57,711 nucleotides of DNA. Source: Bacteroidales bacterium (lineage in GTDB: Bacteria > Bacteroidota > Bacteroidia > Bacteroidales > UBA10428). The translations under genes were made by a program, and so were the position numbers. The stretch is taken from contig JAFGGU010000016.1 in the NCBI GenBank assembly GCA_016930375.1, forward strand, positions 1 to 57,711. The letters are read 5' to 3'. The notes beneath the pieces are model-generated. The model made no database searches. It was not told the origin of the DNA and saw only the letters and a list, made by a program, of their open reading frames with translations. This document shows, piece after piece, positions 42,392 to 52,700 of the stretch; positions within the stretch are counted from its first letter, which is position 1, and each line of letters begins with the position of its first letter.

Positions 42392-45190
42392 TTTCTTCAA
42401 AAGATATTTGCCGGTATACGATTTATCGCATTTCACCAGGTCTTCCGGTGTGCCTTCAAAAACGACGTAACCACCTTTTTCTCCCCCTTCCGGTCCGAGA
42501 TCAATGATCCAGTCGGCAGTTTTTATCACTTCCGGATTGTGTTCGATGATCAGAACGGAGTGTCCCTTGCTGATCAGGGCATTGAAAGCGTCGAGCAGTT
42601 TGCGGATATCATGAAAATGCAGTCCGGTTGTCGGTTCATCAAAGATAAACAGTATGGAGGAGCCTTCTTTCTCAGTTCCCAGAAAGGAAGCAAGTTTAAC
42701 GCGCTGGCTCTCACCGCCGCTCAGGGTGCTTGATGACTGACCAAGCTTAACATATCCCAGTCCCACATCCGCCAGTGGCGACAGCTTTCTCGCAATTGTC
42801 CTTTCAGTGGAACCCTTTTGGGAGCCAAAGAACTCGATGGCTTCATCGATGGTGAGTTCCAAAACATCATAAATGCTTTTCCCTTCGTAGTGCACGTCGA
42901 GAATTTCATCCTTGAAACGGCGGCCGTGGCAACTGTCGCAAACCAAATGCACATCGGCCATGAATTGCATTTCAACCTTGATCTCGCCTTCACCCTGGCA
43001 TTCTTCACACCTGCCGCCATCGATATTGAAGGAAAAATGGGAAGGTGTGAATCCGTTGTATTTGGAGAGTTGCTGACCGGCATATAGCTTCCGGATCTCA
43101 TCGAAAGCCTTGATGTAAGTTACCGGGTTGGAACGTGTTGATTTTCCGATGGGGTTCTGATCCACAAATTCAACGCCATGCAGCAAATGAATGTCGCCTT
43201 GCAGGGTATTGTATTTTCCTCCCTTTTCACCGGCTCCGTTAATTATTTTATTCAGCGCCGGGAAGAGGATGCTTTTCACCAGGGATGATTTGCCCGAACC
43301 ACTCACCCCGGTTATGACCGTCATGGTGTTCAGGGGAATTTTGACAGGAATGTTTTTCAGGTTGTTTTCCCGGGCACCTGTAATTTCAATATAGTTGTTC
43401 CATTTTCTCCGGATCGGCGGAACTTCAATCTTCATTTCTTCACGCAGGTATTGGGCCGTAAGCCCTTTACTGTTCCTGACCAGGTTGGCCAGGGTGCCGT
43501 GAAACAGGATTTCACCGCCCAGTCGTCCGGCATGGGGCCCGATATCAATGATCTCATCTGCCGCACGAATGATCTCCTCTTCATGTTCAACCACCAGAAC
43601 AGTATTGCCCAAAGCTTTGAGGTTTTTCAGCACTTTAACCAGCAGTCCGGTATCACGCGGATGCAAGCCAATGCTCGGCTCATCGAGAATATACAATGAA
43701 CCAACCAGGCTGCTGCCCAGCGTAGTGGCCAGATTGATGCGCTGCGATTCGCCACCCGAAAGCGTGGATGATAAACGGTTCAGTGTCAGGTATCCCAGAC
43801 CAACATCCTGTAAATATTGCAGCCGGGTCTGGATCTCTGTCAGGATTCTTCCTGCAACTTTAAGATCGTGCTCATCAAGCTGAATCGTACCAAAGAACCC
43901 GGAAAGATCCGAAACTGGCATCAATACAAGATCCTGTATGGAGATGCCGTTGATTTTTATATATGACACTTCTTTTTTCAACCGGGATCCCCGGCAGGCC
44001 GGACATACAGTCTTGCCCCGGTAACGTGCCAGCATGACCCTGTATTGAATCTTGTATTTCTTGGATTCGAGGTAATCAAAAAAAGCATGCAGGCCTTTGA
44101 AGTAACGGTTTCCGTTCCATAAAACCTGTCGCTGCTCATCCGTCAGCTCAAAATAGGGACGATGAATGGGAAAATCAAACCGGTCTGCATTATAGATCAA
44201 CTTTTCTTTCCACTTGCTCATCTTTTCACCCTTCCAGCAAACCACGGCATCCTCGAAAATGGAAAGATTCCTGTCGGGGATTACCAGGTCCTCATCAATA
44301 CCGATAATTTTTCCGTATCCCTCGCATTGGGGGCAGGCGCCTACCGGGTTATTGAAGCTGAAGGTATGGACACCCGGTTCCTCAAAGCGTATTCCGTCGG
44401 CCTGGAAGGCATCACTGAAGGAGCGCACATTGTTATCCCCTTCTGCCAGTTTAACCAGGCAGTTTCCTTCTCCGACCTGGAAGGCCATTTGCGCAGAATC
44501 GGCATAGCGGCTGATGGAATCTTCGTCGTAAGCAACCAATATCCTGTCGATTACTATGTTAACCTGATCGTCGGCAGAAGGGTTGTATTTTACAATGGCT
44601 TCTTCAAGTTTCAGATTTTCACCATGGATATGAAGCCGCGTGATCCCCTGGCTCTTCAGGTCTTCCAGTTTCTGCGCAAAACTCAGATTTCCATTGATTT
44701 TGAGGGGACACATGAGCAAAAGGCGCGTTCCTTCAGGGAAGGAAGTGATATAGTCCACTACATCCGTGACGGTTTCTTTTTTGACAAGTTCACCCGAGAC
44801 CGGGGAGTAGGTTTTACCGATGCGGGCAAAAAGCAGTTTCAGGTAATCATAGATTTCCGTGGATGTCCCTACTGTGGAACGCGGATTGCGCGTATTGACC
44901 TTTTGTTCGATGGCAATAGCCGGAGGCAGTCCTTTGATGAAGTCAACCTCGGGCTTGTTCATTCTTCCCAGGAACTGCCTGGCGTAGGAGGATAGACTTT
45001 CCACATACCGGCGCTGTCCCTCAGCATAAATGGTGTCAAACGCCAGGGACGATTTACCTGATCCTGACAGGCCTGTGATAACAATTAATTGATCCCGGGG
45101 AATGGACAGACTGACGTTTTTAAGGTTGTGTACCCTTGCGCCTGAAACCGTGATCGTGTTTTTTTCGTATAAAGAATCTTGAACGGGCAT
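42380..45190 (-). CDS. uvrA: UvrABC system protein A
   Basis: 936 aa, near the usual length. Two ABC ATPase modules: Walker A GLSGSGKSSLAF and GVSGSGKSSLVK; signature LSGGESQRINLA and LSGGESQRVKLA; zinc sites CPACRGSRL, CEECQGEGEI and CDSCHGRRF. DNA damage recognition in nucleotide-excision repair. Its 3' end lies in an octamer array. Divergent from the sigma factor gene. Confidence 0.98.
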   Translation of the reverse strand: MPVQDSLYEKNTITVSGARVHNLKNVSLSIPRDQLIVITGLSGSGKSSLAFDTIYAEGQRRYVESLSSYARQFLGRMNKPEVDFIKGLPPAIAIEQKVNTRNPRSTVGTSTEIYDYLKLLFARIGKTYSPVSGELVKKETVTDVVDYITSFPEGTRLLLMCPLKINGNLSFAQKLEDLKSQGITRLHIHGENLKLEEAIVKYNPSADDQVNIVIDRILVAYDEDSISRYADSAQMAFQVGEGNCLVKLAEGDNNVRSFSDAFQADGIRFEEPGVHTFSFNNPVGACPQCEGYGKIIGIDEDLVIPDRNLSIFEDAVVCWKGEKMSKWKEKLIYNADRFDFPIHRPYFELTDEQRQVLWNGNRYFKGLHAFFDYLESKKYKIQYRVMLARYRGKTVCPACRGSRLKKEVSYIKINGISIQDLVLMPVSDLSGFFGTIQLDEHDLKVAGRILTEIQTRLQYLQDVGLGYLTLNRLSSTLSGGESQRINLATTLGSSLVGSLYILDEPSIGLHPRDTGLLVKVLKNLKALGNTVLVVEHEEEIIRAADEIIDIGPHAGRLGGEILFHGTLANLVRNSKGLTAQYLREEMKIEVPPIRRKWNNYIEITGARENNLKNIPVKIPLNTMTVITGVSGSGKSSLVKSILFPALNKIINGAGEKGGKYNTLQGDIHLLHGVEFVDQNPIGKSTRSNPVTYIKAFDEIRKLYAGQQLSKYNGFTPSHFSFNIDGGRCEECQGEGEIKVEMQFMADVHLVCDSCHGRRFKDEILDVHYEGKSIYDVLELTIDEAIEFFGSQKGSTERTIARKLSPLADVGLGYVKLGQSSSTLSGGESQRVKLASFLGTEKEGSSILFIFDEPTTGLHFHDIRKLLDAFNALISKGHSVLIIEHNPEVIKTADWIIDLGPEGGEKGGYVVFEGTPEDLVKCDKSYTGKYLLKKLGV

Positions 45191-45243
45191 CCGAAAGTGA
45201 AAAAAAATAGTTTGCTTTTCTAGAAAAAAAAAATTACTTTCGG

Positions 45244-45251
45244 CAAAATTA
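45244..45251 (-). promoter_or_regulatory. Candidate -7 box for uvrA
   Basis: Minus-strand TAATTTTG followed by C fits TAnnTTTG, 54-61 bases before the uvrA start. The -33 region is not clear. The remainder of the gap 45191-45364 holds a poly-T/A stretch and the sigma-factor leader. Confidence 0.45.
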
Positions 45252-45364
45252 TCGCTTTATTTCGGATTAAGCGGTTAACTTTAAACAATATTAAACTAAC
45301 AACCGGAGGGCTGCCTATCGCTGCAATTCTACTTTACTTTTTTTAACTCAAAGAGGAGGTAGTT

Positions 45365-45955
45365 TTGAATAAAGTCTATTTGCCTGACAATGAACTTGTT
45401 GACAAGTTCGTCAGTGGCGATATGAACAGCCTTGAACTGCTCATAAACCGGTATCGGAAACAAGTTTATACCTACATTTTCCTGTTGGTGAAGAACCAGC
45501 ATCTCGCTGAAGACGTTTTCCAGGATACATTCATAAAAGTGATCAAATCCCTCGACGGTGGGAAGTACCGCGATAATGGCAAATTTCTGGCCTGGGTTTT
45601 GCGAATTGCGCATAACCTGGTCATTGACCATTACCGCAAGGAACGCCAGCTGAATGCAACCTGCCGGGAAGATTTCGGAATGGACATCCTGAATTCCAGG
45701 AAATATGCCGTGAAACCATCTGAGGACATGATGATCGACAGGCAGATCCGGAAAGATATCCGGGAACTTATCGATTACCTGCCCGAAGAGCAAAAGGAGG
45801 TTCTGATCCTCAGGCAATATTGCGAATTAAGCTTCAAGGAAATCGCCGATCATACCAACGTTAGCATCAACACTGCCCTCGGACGTATGCGCTATGCACT
45901 GATCAATTTGCGGAGGATGGTGAAGGAGAGGAACTTAACACTTACTGCCTCCTAG
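45365..45955 (+). CDS. ECF-type RNA polymerase sigma factor
   Basis: 196 aa with a TTG start at 45365. It is supported by a strong Shine-Dalgarno AGAGGAGG 8-15 bases upstream, unusual here, and by the family N-terminus (NKVYLPDNELVDKFVSGD). Region 2 reads NSLELLINRYRKQVYTYIFLLVKNQHLAEDVFQDTFIKVI with FLAWVLRIAHNLVIDHYRK; region 4 reads LPEEQKEVLILRQYCELSFKEIADHTNVSINTALGRMRYALINLR, the helix-turn-helix for -35 recognition. No anti-sigma gene is adjacent. The next ATG (45423) would cut away the start of region 2 and is rejected. Confidence 0.9.
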   Translation: MNKVYLPDNELVDKFVSGDMNSLELLINRYRKQVYTYIFLLVKNQHLAEDVFQDTFIKVIKSLDGGKYRDNGKFLAWVLRIAHNLVIDHYRKERQLNATCREDFGMDILNSRKYAVKPSEDMMIDRQIRKDIRELIDYLPEEQKEVLILRQYCELSFKEIADHTNVSINTALGRMRYALINLRRMVKERNLTLTAS

Positions 45956-45972
45956 CTTATAATTGCATCATA

Positions 45973-46050
45973 AGCAGCAGTAGCAGTAGCAGCAGCAGTA
46001 ACAGTTAGAGTTTCAATACTGCCGCTGCTGCTGCCGCTGCCGCTATCAGT
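45973..46050. repeat. CAG/CTG triplet hairpin after the sigma factor gene
   Basis: A run of AGCAGT/AGCAGC units (45973-46003) is followed after about 15 bases by GCCGCTGCTGCTG units (46020-46044), which are complementary. Long imperfect hairpin, possibly the sigma gene's transcript end though no T-run follows. The rest of the gap to 46187 has a palindrome AATAAAATTTTATT (46101-46114) and TACCTTTA (46115-46122), a weak -7 candidate for the next gene. Confidence 0.7.
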
Positions 46051-46187
46051 TCTAATAGTTTACTCGTTACCTGTAACTTTTTAACATCCTCTTGCACGGT
46101 AATAAAATTTTATTACCTTTAACACAATTTCAAAATAATTTGGTGCGTTCTTACATGTAGTATTATTATTCATTTAATAATTTTCAT

Positions 46188-46412
46188 ATGAAGAGAACCT
46201 CTACGCTGAATGGTTCAACCAAATTCTCCGATGACAACGAAAATGAGTTAATTAAACTTGCAGGCTTTCTCGAAAGCGAGGAGCTCGAAGCCGTTGAGTA
46301 TTATCTGAAAGGCTTACAGAGTGATGTGAATGATGACGTGGTGAGAAGGATTGTGGATTTCTCGCGAAATTATACCATGAAGAACCCTGCAAAGGAGAAT
46401 GCGGCTTACTGA
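46188..46412 (+). CDS. Small conserved protein of unknown function
   Basis: 74 aa, acidic and helical (DDNENELIKLAGFLESEELEAVEYYLKGLQSDVNDDVVRRIVDFSRNY). No signal peptide or cysteine. It lies downstream of the sigma factor gene on the same strand and is closed by a strong terminator, so it is likely a real gene. Function unknown; a regulatory partner is only a guess from position. Confidence 0.65.
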   Translation: MKRTSTLNGSTKFSDDNENELIKLAGFLESEELEAVEYYLKGLQSDVNDDVVRRIVDFSRNYTMKNPAKENAAY

Positions 46413-46432
46413 ATCATGAATGAACTGTTTTT

Positions 46433-46462
46433 AAACCGTTAGAGCAATCTAACGGTTTTTTT
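46433..46462 (+). terminator. Intrinsic terminator after the small gene
   Basis: Stem AAACCGTTAGA / TCTAACGGTTT (46433-46443 with 46448-46458), loop GCAA, followed by T residues to 46462. The mdh stop codon on the other strand lies in the same hairpin. Confidence 0.88.
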
Positions 46463-47390
46463 CTTCCAGCCTGTCAAGAACATCCATCATTTCCCTTACG
46501 GCTTTAGCGCTGGACTTTAATTGTTCCTGCTCTTCATCGGTGAGTTTGAGCTCAATAATTCTTTCAACACCGTTTTTCCCCAGCACAACGGGAACTCCGA
46601 CAAACACATCATCAAGGCCATATTCGCCCTCCAACTTAACACAACACGGGAAAACACGTTTGTGATTCCGGGTTATGGCTTCGGCCATGCGTGCTGCGGC
46701 CGAGCCAGGGGCATACCAGGCTGAAGTTCCCATCAGTTTTACAAGTTCACCACCGCCGAAACGGGTGCGTTCCACGATGGCATCAATTTTTTCGGCGGGC
46801 AGCAATTCCGTGACAGGTATTCCGGAAACCGTTGTATAGCGTGGTAGGGGGACCATAGTATCACCATGGCCTCCCAACAGAAGCGCGCTGATATCTTTGG
46901 GAGAGACATTCAGCTCATCGGCAATGAAAGCTTTATACCTTCCGGTGTCCAGTATTCCGGCCATGCCCATAATCCGTGTTCTCGGAAAATGGGAAGTGAG
47001 ATAGGCCTGGTAGGTCATGGCATCGAGAGGATTTGAAACAACGATGATTATGGCACACGGAGAGTACTGAATCACCTGTTCGGTTACACTTTTGACAATC
47101 ACGGCATTGGTTTCTATGAGATCATCGCGGCTCATTCCCGGTTTGCGGGGAAGACCGGAGGTTATTACCACTACTGTGGAGTTTGCCGTAGCCAGGTAAT
47201 CGTTGGTCACACCGATAGGCTTGGCATTAAACCGGTCAATTGGCGCGCTTTGCCAGATATCCAGAGCCTTTCCTTCTGCCACACCGGGTTTGATATCCAC
47301 CAGGACGATCTCGTGCGCAGCATCCCTGTGTGCAAGAACATCAGCACAGGTAGCCCCAACGTTTCCGGCTCCGACAACAGTAATCTTCAT
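46449..47390 (-). CDS. mdh: Malate dehydrogenase
   Basis: 313 aa, lactate/malate dehydrogenase type. NAD site ITVVGAGNVGATCADVLA, Asp after beta-2 (VLVDIKPG), substrate Arg region SGLPRKPGMSRDDLIETNA, catalytic GGHGDTMVPLPRYTTVSG. The RKPGMSR loop marks malate rather than lactate specificity. TCA cycle. Gap 47391-47522 holds TTTG-rich promoter-like sequence without a full match. Confidence 0.95.
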   Translation of the reverse strand: MKITVVGAGNVGATCADVLAHRDAAHEIVLVDIKPGVAEGKALDIWQSAPIDRFNAKPIGVTNDYLATANSTVVVITSGLPRKPGMSRDDLIETNAVIVKSVTEQVIQYSPCAIIIVVSNPLDAMTYQAYLTSHFPRTRIMGMAGILDTGRYKAFIADELNVSPKDISALLLGGHGDTMVPLPRYTTVSGIPVTELLPAEKIDAIVERTRFGGGELVKLMGTSAWYAPGSAAARMAEAITRNHKRVFPCCVKLEGEYGLDDVFVGVPVVLGKNGVERIIELKLTDEEQEQLKSSAKAVREMMDVLDRLEEKNR

Positions 47391-47522
47391 AAAGTTTCAG
47401 CTTGTTGATTCATACAAACAGTATACATTTAAAGCAAACAACAGCATGCATTTGTTCACTAACGGTTGAAAAAAGTGCATGAAATAAAGATAATCGTTTT
47501 TCGAATGATTAACAAACGGATC

Positions 47523-48539
47523 TTATTTTGAGGTCAATTTCCGGATTCTTACGACATAGGCTTCTCCGGGATTAACCACGGTTAACAGCTGCCAGTCATC
47601 TTTACTAAAACCATTCCTGAACAGGGCCGGTTTCAGATGGGTGAACAGGGCAGTATAACCCCGGTAGGTTAAGCTGTCGGGACTGATTACATCATACCAC
47701 CCGGCATCATGCGAGATCAGGACCCGGTGAAGAAGACCGTGGTTTTTCAGATTGACAAGCATATCGACATATGGGTCAATGTTGTCAACCATGACATTAT
47801 CCAGTGATATCCAAGCGCCTTCTTGGGCAAGATTGACTTGATTTTCCCGGCTGCCGCCCTGGGCATGTGTCCATATGAAAGCAGACGGATCGACACCTTC
47901 CTCTTTAATGATCTTCAATTCGGCAATTGCTGGGGCATCCGGACCTGTGTGCGCATTAATGATCAATCCGGTTTTCAGGTGCGCTCTTGCTGCCGCCCGT
48001 ACAATTTTTTCATGAACGGGTGACAGTACAGAATCACGTGGAACTGCAATTTTTATAAATCCCGGCTTGACCAGTGTGGATTCAATGCCATTTTGCCATT
48101 CACTGATCCACCTTTCCGACATCTTGTCTGCCGATTCTGTGAAGGCATCTGGCGGAAGCGCTTTGTTATTGAGGGCACCGTAATAGCCCGTGTTGGTGAC
48201 AATATTAACACCGCTTGCCCGGGAAAGCCTTTGCAGCAGTTCCGGATCTCTGCCCAGGTAGGCAGGGGTGCATTCGAAAATTGTTTTTACACCGGCCTGT
48301 TTAGCCTCCAACAGATACGGAAGTACTTTTGAAATTACCGAATCCTTATTCCACCGGTGATAACCGGTACTGTCGGCACCTATGAAATCAACCAGGAAAT
48401 GCTCGTGCGGCAGGGTGGTTCCCATCTCTTCCACGTTGATGGGGCCGTTGACGGTCATGATTGTCTTTGTTTCTTTATGGCAGCCTGCTATCACCAGGGT
48501 GATAATCAGTAAAATCAGGTGCCGGAATTGGATTTTCAT
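47523..48539 (-). CDS. Phosphotriesterase-family lipoprotein
   Basis: About 338 aa from the ATG at 48539, which gives MKIQFRHLILLIITLVIAGC, a lipoprotein signal with Cys20; the upstream ATG at 48563 overlaps promoter-like TATCTTGC. Amidohydrolase-fold metal ligands are all present: H-x-H in LPHEHFLVD, Lys in GFIKIAVPRD, His in NAHTGPDA, His in WTHAQGG and Asp in ISHDAGWYD. Family members hydrolyse lactones or phosphoesters; substrate unknown. Likely periplasmic. Confidence 0.85.
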   Translation of the reverse strand: MKIQFRHLILLIITLVIAGCHKETKTIMTVNGPINVEEMGTTLPHEHFLVDFIGADSTGYHRWNKDSVISKVLPYLLEAKQAGVKTIFECTPAYLGRDPELLQRLSRASGVNIVTNTGYYGALNNKALPPDAFTESADKMSERWISEWQNGIESTLVKPGFIKIAVPRDSVLSPVHEKIVRAAARAHLKTGLIINAHTGPDAPAIAELKIIKEEGVDPSAFIWTHAQGGSRENQVNLAQEGAWISLDNVMVDNIDPYVDMLVNLKNHGLLHRVLISHDAGWYDVISPDSLTYRGYTALFTHLKPALFRNGFSKDDWQLLTVVNPGEAYVVRIRKLTSK

Positions 48540-48585
48540 ATCAGCATGGTTTAACATATGCAAGATACGAAATTATTGAAAACGT

Positions 48586-48614
48586 AGAGACCCCGCCGAA
48601 AAGGCGGGGTCTCT
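48586..48614 (-). terminator. Intrinsic terminator after the TIM-barrel gene
   Basis: Perfect 12-base stem AGAGACCCCGCC/GGCGGGGTCTCT with a five-base loop, followed on the minus strand by ACGTTTTC. Located between the TIM-barrel gene and the phosphotriesterase-family gene. Confidence 0.8.
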
Positions 48615-48638
48615 AACGGTTTCCATATAAAAACCCAA

Positions 48639-49499
48639 TTATTTCACGTATTCCGCCGTATTCAGAAAATCGAAGGATTGTTTAATACCTTCAAAAGGTG
48701 ATTTGGTAAATGCTTCCTGTTCAATAATATAATGTTTCATTCCTGCAACGGTAGCATTTTCAAATATCGTTTTAAAATCCATTTTTCCGCTTGCACCAAC
48801 TTCCAAAGAATCTTTAACATGCCATAACGTAAAACGTCCCGGATATTTGTTAAAGTACTCTATTGGACTTGCGCCGCCTTCCTGTATCCAGTAAAGGTCC
48901 ATCTGGAAGAAAACCTTTGCGGAATCGGTATTTTGCAACATGTAATCGTAAATTACCTGTCCTTCAACCGGTTTAAATTCATCGCTGTGGTTATGATATC
49001 CGAAACGGAGACCCTGTGCAAGGCATTTTTCACCAACCGCATTGAAATAATCGCAGTACCGCTGCAGACCAGCCAGGGACTGATAACCAACACTATCCAT
49101 GAAAGGCTGGACGATGTACTTTGCGCCGGTCTGTGCATGCGCAGTTATACATGTGTCCCACCAGGACATGGCAGCATCCCAGTTGGCTGAATCGGGAACC
49201 GGTAAACCGGTATGTGAACTGAGAACGTACATTCCGCTCTTTTCAACGGCGGCTTTGAAATCAGCGGGACTCATCCCGTAGAAAGTGCCATTGTAATATC
49301 CGGCAGGTTCTACAAAGGCATATCCCATCTTACCAACAGTGTCGATGGTCATTAACGGATTGGTTGACATGCTGTCACGCAACGAGTAAAGCTGCAAGCC
49401 AATACTCTTTTGGGGCTCAACAGGTTTTTTACAGGCAAAAGGGAGAACAGATGCTGCTAAAAGCATCAATAACAGGTAATTTACTTTGATCTTGTTCAT
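48639..49499 (-). CDS. Sugar phosphate isomerase/epimerase-like lipoprotein (AP endonuclease 2 fold)
   Basis: 286 aa. Lipoprotein signal (LAASVLPFACKKP, Cys23). Xylose-isomerase-like TIM barrel: IGLQLYSLRDSM, VLSSHTGLP, YHNHSDEFKPV (metal His/Glu region), MDLYWIQEGG, WHVKDS and IIEQEAF carry the expected acidic and His ligands. Bacteroidota encode many exported members whose substrates are sugars or polyols. Has its own promoter and terminator. Confidence 0.85.
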   Translation of the reverse strand: MNKIKVNYLLLMLLAASVLPFACKKPVEPQKSIGLQLYSLRDSMSTNPLMTIDTVGKMGYAFVEPAGYYNGTFYGMSPADFKAAVEKSGMYVLSSHTGLPVPDSANWDAAMSWWDTCITAHAQTGAKYIVQPFMDSVGYQSLAGLQRYCDYFNAVGEKCLAQGLRFGYHNHSDEFKPVEGQVIYDYMLQNTDSAKVFFQMDLYWIQEGGASPIEYFNKYPGRFTLWHVKDSLEVGASGKMDFKTIFENATVAGMKHYIIEQEAFTKSPFEGIKQSFDFLNTAEYVK

Positions 49500-49522
49500 A
49501 ATGATTAGAATTTTTATCGTCG

Positions 49523-49530
49523 CAAAGGTA
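49523..49530 (-). promoter_or_regulatory. Candidate -7 box for the TIM-barrel gene
   Basis: Minus-strand TACCTTTG followed by C, exact TAnnTTTG, 24-31 bases before the ATG at 49499. No TTTG at the right distance upstream. The rest of 49531-49729 shows nothing beyond a degenerate TAACTTGC (49699-49706) before the giant gene. Confidence 0.5.
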
Positions 49531-49729
49531 ACCCATTTTTAGGCTTAAAACGTCTATTCATCTAAAGAAAATGCTTTTCCGTCCATTATCTTGACAGGTT
49601 GGGTGTAATAAACCGCGAGGTAATCAAAACAGATCGTATTCTTCATAAATAGTTGATAAGTAAATCCTGAAATGCTTTTAATATGCAGGTTGATGTAATA
49701 ACTTGCAACATCCATAACCACTACCTATT

Positions 49730-52700
49730 ATGAAGACGATTTTTTTCAAAGGCCCGGCCTGCCTGATTCGGAAATTTTTCAGTTCGCGCAATATACTCCT
49801 TGTTTTCCTGTTCCTGCTGTCATCAGGAGCTTTTGCGCAAACTACCTGGTATAGTTATCAATCGGGCAACTGGACGGAATGGAGAACATGGACTACTGAT
49901 CCTTCCGGAACAACGTTGATCAATCCGACTGCCACCACACCCTCATCGGCGGTCAACAATACCGTTGTCATTCTCAACGGACGTACGGTGACCATAGCTG
50001 CTTCAGTGCCTTCCATAACAACCCTGGGCTTTACCATCCAGGAAGGTGCTGTGCTTGATCTCACAACCAATACGAACGCACATAGTTTTGGCGTCTTCAG
50101 CGGTTCAGGATTGTTAAGACTTTCAACGGCAACATTCCCGTCGTTTGCATCCGGAACTTTTGTACAGGCTGGTGGCGGCACGGTCGAATACAGGAATATG
50201 GCCGGTTTTACGCTGACGCAATACACCTACAACAACCTGATCATTAACCTGAATAACAACGCCGATGAAGTACTTTTTAACAGCCTAACCGCCTTAACGG
50301 TTCATGGCAATGCGACCATTGAAAGGGGTATTCTCAGGATTGGGGATAATGTGACTGCGGTCAGGAGGGTCGTCAATTTCAACGGCGATGTTACAGTCAG
50401 TGCAAATGCCCAGATAGGCATAGGACAGTTGAATATCGGAAGCACCACGGATTATGACATACCGGACAGAAGCCACAGGATCACCATTACCGGAAGCTTG
50501 TATAATTACGGGACTGTGAGATTTACCAACATGACCGGCCCGGTATACAACAATGTTCCTCCGGGAGGTGCCCAGTCCGGCTGGTCGGATGTCGTTTTCA
50601 ACAATGCCAGCGCCGATCAGTATGTGGTTTGTAATGGCACCACGGTGTTTTACAGGATTGAAATGTCAAAGGGTATCGACAAAACTTACATTCTGAATTT
50701 TGATGCGGATGCTCCGGGCAGGTTTTTTCTATACGGCAGGAATGACCGGCAGACAAACTGGAGCCCAACATCCTATGGTCTTTTTACAGATGCACCTGCC
50801 ATTTCCAACCTGAATGCCTTGGGATTGCTGAGCGGTACCTGCAGGTTGGGTACAAATATTAACCTGCCTGCTCTTGCCAGTGAATATACCCTTATTGATG
50901 AGGATGTTTGTTTATGGCTCGACGGTTCGCAGGTCACTTATTATACATCAAGCATTAATCGTGGAATTTATCTGTACGGAGTTCTTAAACTTACCAATAA
51001 TGCGCTGTTGAACATGGATGATGCTGTGGCATCTTTCATGAGGGGAATTGTCACCCGTGAAGCCAGCTCCATAATTGTTGACAACAGTACGGTGCAGGCT
51101 ACCCTGATCCGTACCTCCAGCATGACTGCCATTCACAGGGGAGCCCTTTTCATCAGCGGGAACAGTGTGGTCAATCTCTCAGGCAACTATTCAAACGGGA
51201 TGCACGCCACATTATCCATGGGTTATCCCGATAATGTCATCAATATTTCAGGCGGGACCATCAACATCCTCCATCCTACCAACGTCACTACGGATATGTA
51301 TTCCGGCAGCAACGGCATTTATTTCAGTGTTTTATTGGGTTCGATCTCAAAAAACTACAATATTACAGGAGGTACCTTTAACATCAGCATTCCGAATGGC
51401 AGCAATGCCTATCTGAATTCTACCGTTCCTTTTTACAATCTGAACATACAAGGTGTAAATACATCCAGCGATCTGAGGGTTGTTCAATATACAAGGCCCA
51501 GCGCTTCGGCACCTCCCACGCTTGGGCCCCAGCCGCTTGTCGTTCTGAATGATCTTACGCTGCAAGGCAACGCAGTTCTCAATACCACTGTTCCGGCCAC
51601 GGATGTCAATGTTACGGTCGGAGGCGATTTCACGGTTTCATCCACCGGCGTTTACACCCCGGGTGATAACTCAACGAGTTTCAACGGAGCCCGGCCCCAG
51701 CTTTTTGACGTACAGGGGAATATCACCGGGAATCTCTACAATCTATTCATCACTGATTCTTCCACCCTCACTTTAAACAATGCCAATGTTGCAGTTCCCG
51801 TCGTGGTCCGGTCAGAATTCTGGCTTAGTCCGGGCTGCACTTTCAACGACAATGGACGTATCCTGGAAGTCAGGGGCAATATTGTAAATTCAGGAACCCA
51901 TTTTAAACCGGTGAGTGGGGCTGGCAGCATACAGCTCACAGGAACAGCGGCGCAAACCATTTCGGGTAATGGCAACGGCAGTTTCAATAATTTGTCATTG
52001 AATAAAACCGGCGGCTCGGTTTCTCTTCAATCCAACATGTCGGTTACCGGTGATCTACGATTGGCCAATACGGCAGCACGGTTCAATATTGGTGTCAGCA
52101 ACCTTTCACTGAGCGCAACGGGTGATATTTATGATAATCTTACTGGAAGCGGAAAAGTTTTTGATGCATCCAGGATGATCCAGACCTCGGGTCAGGCATC
52201 TGACGGCGGTGTCAGCAAGGTATACAGCGGCACAACGGCCTATGTGTTTCCCGTTGGTTTCTACAACGCTTCCAACACAACCTATTACTATATGCCGGCA
52301 TCCATAAGGTACAGCAGCGCGCCTTCGGCATATGGTACTGTGACTACACGACCGGTAAATGCCCGTCATCCTCTTGCACAAACTACCAATGCCCTGGCCT
52401 GTTACTGGAAGACCTCGAGCTCAGGCTTCTCAGGCGTACCGTCGACCTCAGTGGTGCATAACTACACCTATGATCCGCTGTCGAATTACTTCGTGAGTGG
52501 AACAGAAAGCAATTACATTCCCGCGGTATACAGAAACAGTCAGACCGCTTCCTGGACAACCATCAATAATCCGGTTCTCGTCAATGACGGGACCAATGTT
52601 GTTGCCTATGATACCGCCTTTACCGCCGACGGGGAGTATACCGCAGGTGAACCGGATGCCTTCACGGCTGTCAAAATTCGCTACAGTACCGGAGTCAACG

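Noticed and set aside
44162..44995. 277-residue plus-strand frame
   Set aside because: Lies entirely inside uvrA on the opposite strand and has no domain; shadow.
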